Shown: positions 36,215-45,165 of the stretch, piece after piece
How positions within the stretch are numbered: position 1 is the stretch's first letter
Layout: each line of letters opens with the position of its first letter
Notes under the pieces: generated by a model
Databases searched by the model: none
Told to the model about the DNA's origin: nothing
The model's input: the letters and a program-made list of their open reading frames with translations, nothing else
Position numbers and translations under genes: made by a program
From: an uncultured Prolixibacteraceae bacterium
Lineage (GTDB): Bacteria > Bacteroidota > Bacteroidia > Bacteroidales > Prolixibacteraceae
Length of the DNA: 64,000 nt
Direction of reading: 5' to 3'
Assembly: GCA_937915865.1 (NCBI GenBank)
Contig: CALGIG010000057.1
Coordinates: 1-64,000, forward strand

Positions 36215-37285
36215 ATGAAGACCTACTCTGCCAAAAGGCTGTCGCTTTACATCACGAGTTTGCTTTTGATTTCGAATTTTGGATTTTTTCTGTTTCAATC
36301 CAAGAAAGATTTCGGCCAAACTTATTCCATTATTTTTGTTCTCCTTTTTGGCGCACTTTGCTATTTTTTGGTATTGTTTATTCTGAATCGCTATATCAAC
36401 GATAAAATCAGGCCAATTTACAAGACTATAAGAGAAGTGCCAATTAGTGGAAAGAATGAAAAATTATTGGATGCGATTAAAACAACCAATATTTCTCATG
36501 TTCAGCGAGAAGTTGAAGAATGGGCAAAAACCCAAACCGAAGAAATTGCCAGGCTGAAAGACCTCGAAAAATACCGTAAAGAGTTTGTTGGGAACGTGTC
36601 ACACGAATTAAAAACGCCCATTTTCAATATTCAGGGATATGTATTGACATTGCTCGAAGGTGGCATCGACGATCCCAAAATTAACAAGCTTTACCTTCAG
36701 AGAACCGAAAAAAGTATAGATCGGATGATCTCTATTGTTGAAGATTTGGAATCGATTACCAAACTCGAATCAGGAGAGTTGAAACTTAATTTTATTGAAT
36801 TAGATATAGTTAAGTTAACCGAAGATGTATTTGATTTGGCACAAATGCTGGCCAACGAACGAAATATCTCACTGCAGTTCGCCACCAAAACAGATAAGCC
36901 CATAATGGTACTTGCCGACAAAAAGCGTATCATGGAGGTGATGAACAATCTGGTTGGAAATGCTATAAAATATGGAAAAAAGAAAGGATATGTTAAAGTT
37001 GGATTTTACGATCTGCATGAAACTATTCTGATTGAAGTGAGCGACAATGGCATCGGGATTGATAAAACTGATCAATATCGCATTTTCGAACGTTTTTACC
37101 GTGTTGACAAATCACGTTCGCGCGAGCAAGGAGGGACAGGCCTTGGGTTGTCAATTGTGAAGCACATAATAGAAGCACATAATCAAACAATTAATGTAAA
37201 GAGCGCCACAGATAAAGGGACCACATTTACATTTACTTTGCAAAAAGCAAGTGTAAATAAAAATTCGGTTACCTTGGAAAAATAA
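36215..37285 (+). CDS. Sensor histidine kinase (PhoR-like)
   Basis: About 356 residues from the ATG at 36215, two codons after an alternative TTG. Two N-terminal helices (about 12-29 and 38-58) enclose a very short outer loop, so the signal is probably sensed in or at the membrane. The H-box is FVGNVSHELKTPIFNI, the N-box is NLVGNAIKYG, and the G-boxes are DNGIGID and GTGLGLSIVKH. It pairs with the OmpR-type regulator 103 bp downstream. A TAnnTTTG box (TATTTTTG at 36182-36189) precedes it. Confidence 0.92.
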   Translation: MKTYSAKRLSLYITSLLLISNFGFFLFQSKKDFGQTYSIIFVLLFGALCYFLVLFILNRYINDKIRPIYKTIREVPISGKNEKLLDAIKTTNISHVQREVEEWAKTQTEEIARLKDLEKYRKEFVGNVSHELKTPIFNIQGYVLTLLEGGIDDPKINKLYLQRTEKSIDRMISIVEDLESITKLESGELKLNFIELDIVKLTEDVFDLAQMLANERNISLQFATKTDKPIMVLADKKRIMEVMNNLVGNAIKYGKKKGYVKVGFYDLHETILIEVSDNGIGIDKTDQYRIFERFYRVDKSRSREQGGTGLGLSIVKHIIEAHNQTINVKSATDKGTTFTFTLQKASVNKNSVTLEK

Positions 37286-37388
37286 TGTGTATAAAAATCG
37301 GATTGCTAAATTTTATAGCATTTTTTATGAAAATATATCAACTGTTCCAAAAGGAATCTTTACTTTTAAATTCAAATTCAGCATTACT

Positions 37389-38093
37389 ATGAGCGAGAAT
37401 CAATCAAAAATTCTGTTGGTCGATGACGAAGTTGATATTCTTGAATTTATCAGCTACAATCTTGAGAAAGAAGGATACAAGGTGTATACTGCCCAAAATG
37501 GTGCAGAAGCGATAAAAGTGGCAGAGAAAACTTTACCGGATTTAATTATTCTGGATGTGATGATGCCCGAAATGGATGGTATTGCTGCCTGCGAGGAAAT
37601 CCGCAGAATTCCTTCGTTACAAAATACAATTATCGCTTTTCTGACAGCCCGAGGCGAAGACTATTCGCAGATTGCCGGGTTCGAAGCTGGTGCCGATGAT
37701 TATATTACCAAACCTATTCGTCCGAAAGTTTTGGTTAGTCGGGTAAAAGCATTGCTCAAACGTACTTCAACAGTTAGTACAACACCAACAACGGTTGTTG
37801 AAAGTGCCAATACAATGACTATTGGTAATCTTGTTATTGATAAAGAACGATACCTGATTATCAAAGATGGTGAAGAAATGATATTGCCTCGTAAAGAATT
37901 TGAATTACTTTCTCTGTTGGTTTCAAAACCTGGAAAAGTATTTACCCGCGAAGAAATTTACTATTCGGTTTGGGGCGATAATGTTGTGGTTGGCGACCGC
38001 ACCATCGATGTTCATATTCGTAAATTGAGAGAAAAAATTGGTAACGATCAAATTAAAACGCTCAAAGGAATTGGCTACAAATTCATTGAATAA
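37389..38093 (+). CDS. OmpR/PhoB-type response regulator
   Basis: About 234 residues from the ATG at 37389. The receiver has the acidic pair in LLVDDEVD, the phospho-acceptor in IILDVMMPEMDG, Thr in AFLTARG and Lys in DYITKPI. A serine/threonine-rich linker follows, then a winged-helix effector (RKEFELLSLLVSKPGKVFTR, then a DRTIDVHIRKLREKIG recognition region). The partner kinase lies immediately upstream. The target genes are unknown. Confidence 0.93.
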   Translation: MSENQSKILLVDDEVDILEFISYNLEKEGYKVYTAQNGAEAIKVAEKTLPDLIILDVMMPEMDGIAACEEIRRIPSLQNTIIAFLTARGEDYSQIAGFEAGADDYITKPIRPKVLVSRVKALLKRTSTVSTTPTTVVESANTMTIGNLVIDKERYLIIKDGEEMILPRKEFELLSLLVSKPGKVFTREEIYYSVWGDNVVVGDRTIDVHIRKLREKIGNDQIKTLKGIGYKFIE

Positions 38094-38117
38094 CATTGAA
38101 AAAACAAATATATTTTG

Positions 38118-38144
38118 AAGCCAGGTATCCTATCTGGCTTTTTT
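38118..38144 (+). terminator. Intrinsic terminator after the two-component pair
   Basis: Stem aagccag...ctggctt (38118-38140) followed by TTTTTT. Confidence 0.85.
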
Positions 38145-38287
38145 ATTTTCATCGTCAATCGTTGCTGAATATTAATAATTTATTGCATTTGCATCTATTC
38201 TTTCATACAGGTATTTATATCTAATACCAATACCATTTTTTTCTATATTTGTACCTTTCAAAAAATAAGGCTATAACATCTGTTAAA

Positions 38288-41200
38288 ATGAATAATAAAT
38301 TTCAGGTTTACAAGCAATTAGATCTTTCTCAAATCAATAAGGATGTTTTGAAAAAATGGGAAGATGATGATACATTTCACAAAAGTATAACAACCCGCGA
38401 AGGCCATCAGACCTTTGTCTTTTACGAAGGGCCACCTTCGGCAAATGGGATGCCCGGAATTCATCATGTGATGGCGCGTGCCATTAAAGATACGATTTGC
38501 CGCTACAAAACCATGAAAGGCTACCGCGTTCACCGCAAGGCCGGCTGGGATACCCACGGACTTCCGGTTGAACTGGGCGTAGAAAAAATGCTTGGAATCA
38601 CCAAAGACGACATTGGCAAAACTATTTCGGTGGCCGAATACAACAAAGCGTGTCGTACCGAAGTAATGAAATATACCAGGGAATGGGAAGAACTTACCCG
38701 CCGTATGGGCTATTGGGTGAACATGGACGATCCGTACATTACCTACGACAATCGTTACATCGAAACCGTCTGGTGGTTACTGAAACAATTGTACAATAAA
38801 GATTTACTATACAAAGGCTACACCATTCAACCTTTTTCGCCTGCTGCCGGGACCGGACTTAGTTCGCACGAGTTGAACCAGCCTGGTTGCTACCGCGATG
38901 TAAAAGACACCACTGCTGTTGCCCAGTTTAAAGCTATCCGGAATGAAAAGTCGGAATTTCTGTTCGAGAATGTGGATACCGATTTGTATTTCCTCGCCTG
39001 GACAACCACACCGTGGACATTACCATCGAACACGGCACTTTGCGTTGGCCCGAAAATAACCTACTTGAAAGTTCGCAGTTTCAACCCGTATACCGGTGCA
39101 CCAGTCACCTTGATTCTGGCAAAAAACCTGCTGGCAACACATTTTGATCCAAAGAACGCTGAACTGTCACTGGAAGATTACCAGGTTGGCGACAAAAAGA
39201 TTCCGTACAAAGTGTTGGCCGAATATGCAGGAACAGAACTGGAAGGTGTGAAATACGAACAACTGATCAACTGGGTAAAACCGAAAGGCGATGCCTTCAG
39301 GGTGATTACCGGCGATTTTGTTACCACTGAAGATGGTACTGGTATCGTTCACATTGCACCAACCTTTGGTGCCGACGACGACCGCGTGGCCAAACAAAGT
39401 GGCATTTCGCCATTGATTGTTGACGACCGTGAAGGCAAACGTCAGCCGCTGGTTGACCGCAACGGACGTATGTTTTTAGTTGAAAATATGTCCTCTGAAT
39501 TTGTTTCAGAATACGTGAATGTGGAAGCCTATTCTGAATTTGCCGGTCGCTTCGTGAAAAATGCCTACGACGATACGCTCACAGATGACGACGCTACGCT
39601 CGACATCGACATCTGCGTGATGCTGAAAAAAGAGAACAAGGCCTTCAAGGTTGAAAAACACGTGCACAATTATCCGCATTGCTGGAGAACCGATAAACCG
39701 ATCCTGTATTATCCACTCGATTCGTGGTTCATTCGTACCACAGCGGTAAAAGATAAAATGATTGCGCTCAACAATACCATCAACTGGAAACCAGCGTCAA
39801 CCGGAACCGGACGTTTCGGTAACTGGCTCGAAAACCTGGTTGACTGGAACCTGAGCCGCTCGCGTTTCTGGGGAACTCCGCTCCCAATCTGGCGAACCGA
39901 AGATGGGTTGGAAGCAAAATGTATTGGTTCAACCGAAGAACTGATGGCCGAAATTAAAGGTGCAGTTGCTGCCGGAGTGATGGAAAAGAACATTTTCGAA
40001 GGCTTCGAAGTGGGCAACAACTCGAAGGAAAACTACGACAAAATAGACCTTCACCGTCCGTTTGTTGACGACATTGTGTTGGTTTCGGCTTCAGGAAAGA
40101 AAATGTTCCGCGAGCCCGACCTGATTGACGTCTGGTTCGATTCAGGCGCCATGCCTTACGCGCAGTGGCATTATCCATTTAGCCTCCCCTCAACCCCCTC
40201 CTCAAGAGGGGGAGAAAAAGGAGCTTTGCCTAACGTTGATCCAAATGATAGAGAGGCTTTTAAGTCCTCCCCTTCGGGGAGGGTTTGGGAGGGGCTTTTC
40301 CCTGCCGATTTCATTGCTGAAGGAGTTGACCAAACCCGTGGATGGTTCTTCACACTGCACGCCATTGCCACGATGATCGACGAATCGGTTTCGTTTAAAA
40401 ATATCATCTCAAACGGTTTGGTGCTCGACAAAAACGGCAACAAAATGTCGAAACGTTTGGGCAACGCCATCGAACCGTTTGCCGCCATCGAAGACAATGG
40501 TTCCGACCCGTTGCGCTGGTACATGCTCACCAACTCACAACCGTGGGACAACCTGAAATTCGACATGGCCGGTGTTGACGAAGTGAAACGCAAATTTTTT
40601 GGAACACTTTACAATACTTATAACTTCTTCGCGATGTATGCCAACATCGACGGTTTTACGTATGCCGAAGAAGAAATACCAGTAAGCGAACGCCCGGAAT
40701 TGGACCGCTGGATTATTTCTTTACTGAATTCGCTGGTGAAAGAAGTTGGTGAAAGCTACGAAAGCTACGAGCCAACCCGCGCCGGACGTGCCATTTCTGA
40801 ATTTGTATCGGAAAACCTGAGTAACTGGTTCGTTCGCCTGAGCCGTAAACGCTACTGGGGCGGATCTTATGACAAAGACAAAATTTCGGCCTACCAAACA
40901 TTGTACACTTGTTTGAGCACCATCGCCAAACTGATGGCGCCAATTGCCCCATTCTATTCCGATTTGCTTTATACTGATTTGAATAAAATCACCGGCAAAG
41001 AAACCGACCAGAGCGTGCATTTAGCTGAATTCCCAACCAGCGACGAATCGTTGATCAACACTGATTTGGAACAAAAAATGGATTTGGCGCAAAAAGCTTC
41101 CTCGATGATTTTGGCGCTTCGCCGCAAAGAAAAGCTGAAAGTTCGTCAGCCACTGGCAAAAATCATGGTGCCGGTTTTGAATCCTGAATTCAAAGCCCAT

Positions 41201-41815
41201 TTCGAAGCGGTGAAGAACATCATCCTTTCAGAAGTAAATGTGAAAGAAGTTGAATACATCACTGATTCAGAAGGAATTATTAAGAAAAAGATAAAAGCAA
41301 ACTTTAAAACTCTTGGCCCAAAATACGGCAAACTGATGAAGCAGATTTCAGGAGAAATTGCCGCATTTAGCCAGCACAACATTGGCCAGCTCGAAAAGTC
41401 AGGAAATTATCTGTTAAACATTGAAGGACAGGAAATTCTGATCGGCTTGGAAGATGTTGAAATACAGACAGAAGATATACCCGGATGGTTGGTTGCCAGC
41501 GAAGGCGGCCTGACCATTGCTCTTGACATCAACCTTACTGAAGAACTGAAGCAGGAAGGAATTGCCCGCGAGTTTATCAACAAAATTCAGAACATCCGAA
41601 AGGATAGTGATTTTGAAGTGACTGACCGAATTGTCCTGAAAATTCAGAAACACGATTTTTACAATCAGGCTGTAACCAATTTTTCAGAATATATTAGAAC
41701 TCAAACCCTTGCTTCTGAATTGATTATGCTTGACCAACTCGTGGAAGAAAATTCACATTTAGTTGAGATTGATGCAGATGTTGAAGCACGGATTCAGGTA
41801 ATCCGGAATTCATAA
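38288..41815 (+). CDS. ileS: Isoleucyl-tRNA synthetase with an in-frame repeat insertion
   Basis: About 1175 residues from the ATG at 38288. Class Ia motifs: the HIGH-type site in PSANGMPGIHH, KMSKR in NGNKMSKRLGN near residue 720, and the editing domain with TTPWTLPSNTAL. The catalytic part has a peculiarity. Between the normal segments AMPYAQWHYPF and FPADFIAEGVDQTRGWF there are about 40 residues (about 631-671) rich in Pro, Ser and Gly, coded by palindromic GC-rich repeat DNA. Most Bacteroidota IleRS have roughly ten residues here. The frame is kept. The enzyme is essential, so it must tolerate the insert, unless another ileS exists. Confidence 0.95.
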   Translation: MNNKFQVYKQLDLSQINKDVLKKWEDDDTFHKSITTREGHQTFVFYEGPPSANGMPGIHHVMARAIKDTICRYKTMKGYRVHRKAGWDTHGLPVELGVEKMLGITKDDIGKTISVAEYNKACRTEVMKYTREWEELTRRMGYWVNMDDPYITYDNRYIETVWWLLKQLYNKDLLYKGYTIQPFSPAAGTGLSSHELNQPGCYRDVKDTTAVAQFKAIRNEKSEFLFENVDTDLYFLAWTTTPWTLPSNTALCVGPKITYLKVRSFNPYTGAPVTLILAKNLLATHFDPKNAELSLEDYQVGDKKIPYKVLAEYAGTELEGVKYEQLINWVKPKGDAFRVITGDFVTTEDGTGIVHIAPTFGADDDRVAKQSGISPLIVDDREGKRQPLVDRNGRMFLVENMSSEFVSEYVNVEAYSEFAGRFVKNAYDDTLTDDDATLDIDICVMLKKENKAFKVEKHVHNYPHCWRTDKPILYYPLDSWFIRTTAVKDKMIALNNTINWKPASTGTGRFGNWLENLVDWNLSRSRFWGTPLPIWRTEDGLEAKCIGSTEELMAEIKGAVAAGVMEKNIFEGFEVGNNSKENYDKIDLHRPFVDDIVLVSASGKKMFREPDLIDVWFDSGAMPYAQWHYPFSLPSTPSSRGGEKGALPNVDPNDREAFKSSPSGRVWEGLFPADFIAEGVDQTRGWFFTLHAIATMIDESVSFKNIISNGLVLDKNGNKMSKRLGNAIEPFAAIEDNGSDPLRWYMLTNSQPWDNLKFDMAGVDEVKRKFFGTLYNTYNFFAMYANIDGFTYAEEEIPVSERPELDRWIISLLNSLVKEVGESYESYEPTRAGRAISEFVSENLSNWFVRLSRKRYWGGSYDKDKISAYQTLYTCLSTIAKLMAPIAPFYSDLLYTDLNKITGKETDQSVHLAEFPTSDESLINTDLEQKMDLAQKASSMILALRRKEKLKVRQPLAKIMVPVLNPEFKAHFEAVKNIILSEVNVKEVEYITDSEGIIKKKIKANFKTLGPKYGKLMKQISGEIAAFSQHNIGQLEKSGNYLLNIEGQEILIGLEDVEIQTEDIPGWLVASEGGLTIALDINLTEELKQEGIAREFINKIQNIRKDSDFEVTDRIVLKIQKHDFYNQAVTNFSEYIRTQTLASELIMLDQLVEENSHLVEIDADVEARIQVIRNS
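40180..40302. repeat. Palindromic repeat DNA inserted in ileS
   Basis: Two GC-rich hairpin units: cccccTC...GAggggg (40194-40200 with 40206-40212) and cctcccc-ttc-ggggagg (40266-40282), plus further CTCCCCTC / GGGAGGGG segments that can pair across the block. Such G/C-clustered palindromes are usual in intergenic repeats of Bacteroidota. Base composition is unlike the surrounding ileS codons. Its length preserves the reading frame. Confidence 0.75.
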
Positions 41816-41929
41816 TATTGTAATGTACTCAGAATACTTAAAGGCATACTTTGAATCGAAATATTTTTATACTTTTAAGGTCTGAGGTAAATGTTACCCT
41901 AATCAGGAACTGAATTAAAGCTTATTGTT

Positions 41930-42307
41930 ATGAGTGAAAAGAACAGATACTCGGATGAAGAATTGCAAGAATTTAAAGCCATAATTCTTGACAAACTCGA
42001 AAAAGCCCAGAAGGACTTTGAAATGTACAAAAGCTCCATAACTCAGAGCGACGGTAATGATACTCAGGACACATCGCCAACCTTTAAGGTTTTGGAAGAA
42101 GGTGCTGCAACGCTATCGAAAGAAGAAGCGGGGAAACTTGCTCAACGTCAGCAAAAATTTATTCAATACTTACAGGCAGCCTTAGTTCGTATCGAGAACA
42201 AAACTTACGGTATTTGCCGTGAAACAGGTAAACTTATCTCGAAAGAACGTTTACGAGCTGTTCCACATGCGACATTAAGTATTGACGCTAAAAACGGATT
42301 GAAATAA
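41930..42307 (+). CDS. TraR/DksA-family protein without intact zinc finger
   Basis: A 125-residue protein with a long N-terminal coiled coil and a C-terminal region matching the TraR/DksA finger (YGICRETGKLISKERLRAVP). DksA has four cysteines; here only one is left in the first half and the ALSI-like end has none (HATLSIDAK). This form is common in Bacteroidota. Members act on RNA polymerase through the secondary channel. It lies between ileS and lspA, with a terminator behind it. Confidence 0.85.
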   Translation: MSEKNRYSDEELQEFKAIILDKLEKAQKDFEMYKSSITQSDGNDTQDTSPTFKVLEEGAATLSKEEAGKLAQRQQKFIQYLQAALVRIENKTYGICRETGKLISKERLRAVPHATLSIDAKNGLK

Positions 42308-42328
42308 GTTATATTTAAATATTTTCTG

Positions 42329-42363
42329 ATGATTGGAAGAGAAACACTTCCAATCATTTTTTT
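42329..42363 (+). terminator. Terminator between the DksA-like gene and lspA
   Basis: Stem atgattggaag (42329-42339) with cttccaatcat (42347-42357) followed by seven T. It ends 13 nt before the lspA ATG, so lspA may be read by read-through or from an internal start. Confidence 0.85.
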
Positions 42364-42375
42364 ATAAGATAAAAG

Positions 42376-43068
42376 ATGTCGAAACTACAAAAATCAATTG
42401 TCATTGTTGTTGTGGTGCTATTAATTGATCAGGTACTTAAAATATGGATCAAAACGCACATGACTTTGGGTGAAGAATTTAATGTAATTGGTAGCTGGTT
42501 CCGTATCCATTTTGTTGAAAATAATGGTATGGCTTTTGGATTTGAATTTGGAGGCGGTTATGGTAAAATTTTCCTTAGTTTATTTCGTATTGCAGCCGTT
42601 TTTATTATTGGGTGGTATATCTTAAAATTGGTGAAGCGTAATTTACCAATGGGATTTATTGCTTGTGTTGCTATGATCTTTGCCGGAGCTATTGGTAATA
42701 TTATCGACAGCGCATTTTATGGTCTCATATTTAATGATAGCGTTGGGAAGGTATCAACTCTCTTTTCATCTGAAGGTGGTTATTCTACTTTTCTGCATGG
42801 CAGGGTTGTAGACATGTTCTATTTCCCTTTGGTATCAGGGGTTTTCCCAAGCTGGGTCCCTGTTTGGGGTGGCAGCGATTTTGAGTTTTTTCGTCCGGTT
42901 TTTAATGTTGCCGATTCTTCTATATCCATCGGCATTTTCTCAATAATTCTTTTTTACCGGAAATTATTCAATAAACTAGGTGAAAAAGAAAAAATAGATT
43001 CTAGCAAAGAAAATAAAAGCGACAATGAAGATATAGTAAAAAGTGAAGTAGAATCTACTGAAAATTGA
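42376..43068 (+). CDS. lspA: Lipoprotein signal peptidase
   Basis: A 230-residue membrane peptidase that removes lipoprotein signal peptides. The catalytic aspartates are in GRVVDMFYFP and FNVADSSISIG. N-terminal helix contains the IDQVLKIW motif. It is longer than the usual 160 residues, with an acidic tail (KSDNEDIVKSEVEST) and a loop of about 30 residues before HGRVVD, as in many Bacteroidota. It is followed closely by the CAU tRNA gene. Confidence 0.93.
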   Translation: MSKLQKSIVIVVVVLLIDQVLKIWIKTHMTLGEEFNVIGSWFRIHFVENNGMAFGFEFGGGYGKIFLSLFRIAAVFIIGWYILKLVKRNLPMGFIACVAMIFAGAIGNIIDSAFYGLIFNDSVGKVSTLFSSEGGYSTFLHGRVVDMFYFPLVSGVFPSWVPVWGGSDFEFFRPVFNVADSSISIGIFSIILFYRKLFNKLGEKEKIDSSKENKSDNEDIVKSEVESTEN

Positions 43069-43139
43069 TTTCAGCACTTGTGAAATCGCGATGAATTCTG
43101 TAAACTTGCACTCCGAAATTTGAAATACCACATATTTCA

Positions 43140-43213
43140 GGGCCCATAGCTCAGTTGGTTAGAGCACCTGACTCATAATCAGGGAGTCACTGGTTCAAGC
43201 CCAGTTGGGCCCA
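43140..43213 (+). tRNA. tRNA with CAU anticodon, probably Ile2
   Basis: Full cloverleaf: acceptor gggccca (43140-43146) with tgggccc (43206-43212), D arm, anticodon stem cctga/tcagg with loop CTCATAA (anticodon CAT), and T arm ctgg-ttcaagc-ccag. No CCA is encoded. The T arm and its loop resemble the Escherichia coli lysidine-modified tRNA-Ile2 more than elongator tRNA-Met, but the amino acid cannot be settled by eye. The 3' part is duplicated at 51651-51698. Confidence 0.93.
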
Positions 43214-43214
43214 C
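43167..43214 (+). repeat. Attachment site (left), 48-bp direct repeat
   Basis: From the anticodon stem through the 3' end of the tRNA, identical over 48 bp with 51651-51698 and diverging just outside on both sides (preceding base a versus c, following g versus t). The pair marks the ends of an integrated element. Confidence 0.92.
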
Positions 43215-43220
43215 GAATTG

Positions 43221-43261
43221 AAAAAGAGGAAGTTACATCAAATGTATTCTTCCTCTTTTTT
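43221..43261 (+). terminator. Terminator behind the tRNA, carried by the element
   Basis: Stem aaaaagaggaag (43221-43232) with cttcctcttttt (43249-43260), extended by ttacat/atgtat. The original chromosomal terminator seems to be at 51708, beyond the right repeat. Confidence 0.8.
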
Positions 43262-43313
43262 TATGCGGTTTAAATATAGTTTAAATTTTCAGCAACATTT
43301 AGTGTCTTTCCTG

Positions 43314-44381
43314 CTATGAAGTCTTCAAATTTGTTGCTTTCAGATAACTACTTAAAATCTCAATAAGTTTGTCTGAATGAGTAAAAATATCATCTAAGAT
43401 AACTATCTGCTTCCTTTCTTCTTTTCTGTCTTTAACTAATCCAATGTACTTCTTTTCTCTGTTAAAGTATAATCTGCAAATAATTTGACGTGGTCTTTCA
43501 TAATAAATCGTAAAATAGTTCTGATTGTCGTTATATTGAATTTTCGTAGATTCACATTTAGTACGAAGAATAGATTTAACTATTAAAAATCCTTCAAGCT
43601 CTTCTTCTGTTATGGTTATTGTAGGTGAACTATTTTCAGTAACCAATTCTTCCTCTGGTTTAACTTGTTCCTCCTTCTTTAATGCTGTTTGTAACCGCTC
43701 ATTAACCATTTCTTTAATTGTCTGGTTTGCGGTCTTTTTAACCATTGGAGTAAATTGATCAATCAATTTCTTTACTAATCTACCTTCATAAATCTGATTC
43801 CCTATAAATTTAACGAATTCTTCAGAAGGGTCTGACAATTCCTTCTCGATTATACTTCTAATTTTAGCCGAATACTTTAATTCATTTGCGCTATCAAGTA
43901 TATTGGTTACATCAAAGGCAGACTTATGAAACTTTCGTAGCTCGTTAATAGCTTGTTCTTTAATATTTTCAAAATCAAACTCTAGGAATGGTTCTTCGTC
44001 CATTTTATTTGGTTCAACAAGGTCTGTAAAAAACTTATAACGAATTCCGTTTGTCAAAATACCAAATCTTGATTTGGAAGCATTGAAATATTTAAAAAGT
44101 TGATAATCATGTGCATTTAAGTTTACACCCCAATGCTTGCATTCAATTATCATTATTGGCTGTGAATTATAAAATACAGCATAATCCACTTTGTCAAGGT
44201 TTCTATTGCCAAAATCCGCATTATATTCAGGAACAACTTCTGTTGGATTTGTATCATCGTACCCAAGCAGTCTAAGGAAAGGAATGACAAATGCGGTTTT
44301 TGTAGCTTCTTCGGTCTTCGTGTTCTCTTTAAAAGATTGTATCTTTTCTGCTAATAATTTAATGCCGTTCTGGAATTCCAT
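43314..44381 (-). CDS. Standalone HsdR_N-like PD-(D/E)XK nuclease
   Basis: A 355-residue protein. The first 160 residues match the N-terminal nuclease domain of type I restriction R subunits: TKTAFVIPFLRLLGYD, VVPEYNADFG, and the catalytic VDYAVFYNSQPIMIIECKHW with Asp, Glu and Lys in place. There is no helicase. The C-terminal part (about 255-355) is a mixed alpha/beta domain with an IYYERPRQIICRLYFN core of unknown role. Such proteins occur often in phages and islands. It is the cargo gene nearest to the tRNA. A defence role is plausible but inferred. Confidence 0.75.
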   Translation of the reverse strand: MEFQNGIKLLAEKIQSFKENTKTEEATKTAFVIPFLRLLGYDDTNPTEVVPEYNADFGNRNLDKVDYAVFYNSQPIMIIECKHWGVNLNAHDYQLFKYFNASKSRFGILTNGIRYKFFTDLVEPNKMDEEPFLEFDFENIKEQAINELRKFHKSAFDVTNILDSANELKYSAKIRSIIEKELSDPSEEFVKFIGNQIYEGRLVKKLIDQFTPMVKKTANQTIKEMVNERLQTALKKEEQVKPEEELVTENSSPTITITEEELEGFLIVKSILRTKCESTKIQYNDNQNYFTIYYERPRQIICRLYFNREKKYIGLVKDRKEERKQIVILDDIFTHSDKLIEILSSYLKATNLKTS

Positions 44382-44452
44382 GTTGAGTTTTTTTAATTAG
44401 TTATTGTTTAAGTGAATTGCAGTGTATTTATTTAAGATCAGTTATTTATTTC

Positions 44453-44638
44453 TTAAAAATCCTCGTCTTTCTGCTTCTGTCTCAAGTTTACTGAGCCTGA
44501 GCTGCCACGCCGCCTTTCGTTCTCCTCGATATTCTTCAGAGCATCCTTTAATGGAGTCCGAAATAATGGAGGTTGAGAGTGGCTCGCCATTATCTCTCCC
44601 AGCGTTCTTTTCTTCTTCCGTTCTATCGATTTTTCCAT
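44453..44638 (-). CDS. Small hypothetical protein
   Basis: A 61-residue, highly charged protein with no recognised family (MEKSIERKKKRTLGEIMASH start). Its 5' end overlaps the end of the next gene (44623) by 16 bp. It could be a real small gene or part of a decayed gene that runs through this stretch. Confidence 0.3.
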   Translation of the reverse strand: MEKSIERKKKRTLGEIMASHSQPPLFRTPLKDALKNIEENERRRGSSGSVNLRQKQKDEDF

Positions 44639-44895
44639 CTTTGCTTGTATTTGATTAATGATTGCTTCAGAAAAAATTTCCTACCTGACCAATACCAACC
44701 ATTTAATCGAACTTCCTGTTCTTCCCTTGAATAGCCTCGTTTAACATTTTTGTTTGAGCTATTTTCTGTTCCAAGGATAATGGTTGCTTCGACATTTCTT
44801 GAACCTCCAAGCAAGCGTCCTTGCTCTTCTTCTGGTGATAGTCGTTTAAGGATTTGCTCCCCTTTAATAATTCGTTCTGCATAGTAATTAATCAA
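44623..44895 (-). CDS. Hypothetical protein, possibly a truncated N-terminal part
   Basis: A 90-residue frame starting with TTG at 44895 (no in-frame ATG). The part ERIIKGEQILKRLSPEEEQG, followed by LLGGSRNVEATIIL, has the look of the N-terminal segment of larger proteins of mobile elements in Bacteroidota, but I cannot name the family with certainty. An alternative frame with ATG at 44880-44882 gives a 57-residue lysine-rich peptide over the same DNA. Only one of the two is likely to be real. A frameshift may have cut a longer gene here. Confidence 0.3.
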   Translation of the reverse strand: MINYYAERIIKGEQILKRLSPEEEQGRLLGGSRNVEATIILGTENSSNKNVKRGYSREEQEVRLNGWYWSGRKFFLKQSLIKYKQRWKNR

Positions 44896-44907
44896 ATAGC
44901 TTAAAAT

Positions 44908-45105
44908 TTAACTAATAGGGCTTTCCCTTTTTTCATTTGTTTCTTCATCAATAGCGATATTGTTGTCCTTGAAGTCTTTTAGCAACTCATCTTTAGTGCA
45001 AATCATATCTTCTAAAAAAAGAGAACCGATTGCATTTCTCAAGTTATAAGGCAATTTGCTAATATCTAAACTGTATTCTTTTAAATAGTATTCTTGTGCA
45101 TTCAT
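44908..45105 (-). CDS. Small hypothetical protein
   Basis: A 65-residue acidic protein (MNAQEYYLKEYSLDISKLPY start), with no recognised family. It is the first of three small genes between the lipoprotein and the nuclease, 12 bp upstream of the next frame. Its compact helical composition is similar to that of short island proteins of unknown role. Confidence 0.45.
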   Translation of the reverse strand: MNAQEYYLKEYSLDISKLPYNLRNAIGSLFLEDMICTKDELLKDFKDNNIAIDEETNEKRESPIS

Positions 45106-45165
45106 TACTTTTTTATTTTGTAATTAACGTTTTACCTCATACATTAAGTTTGGTAGAATGGCAAG

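Noticed and set aside
39167..41653. Several minus-strand frames of 70-140 codons inside ileS
   Set aside because: They are antisense shadows of a strongly coding, essential gene and have no recognisable domains.
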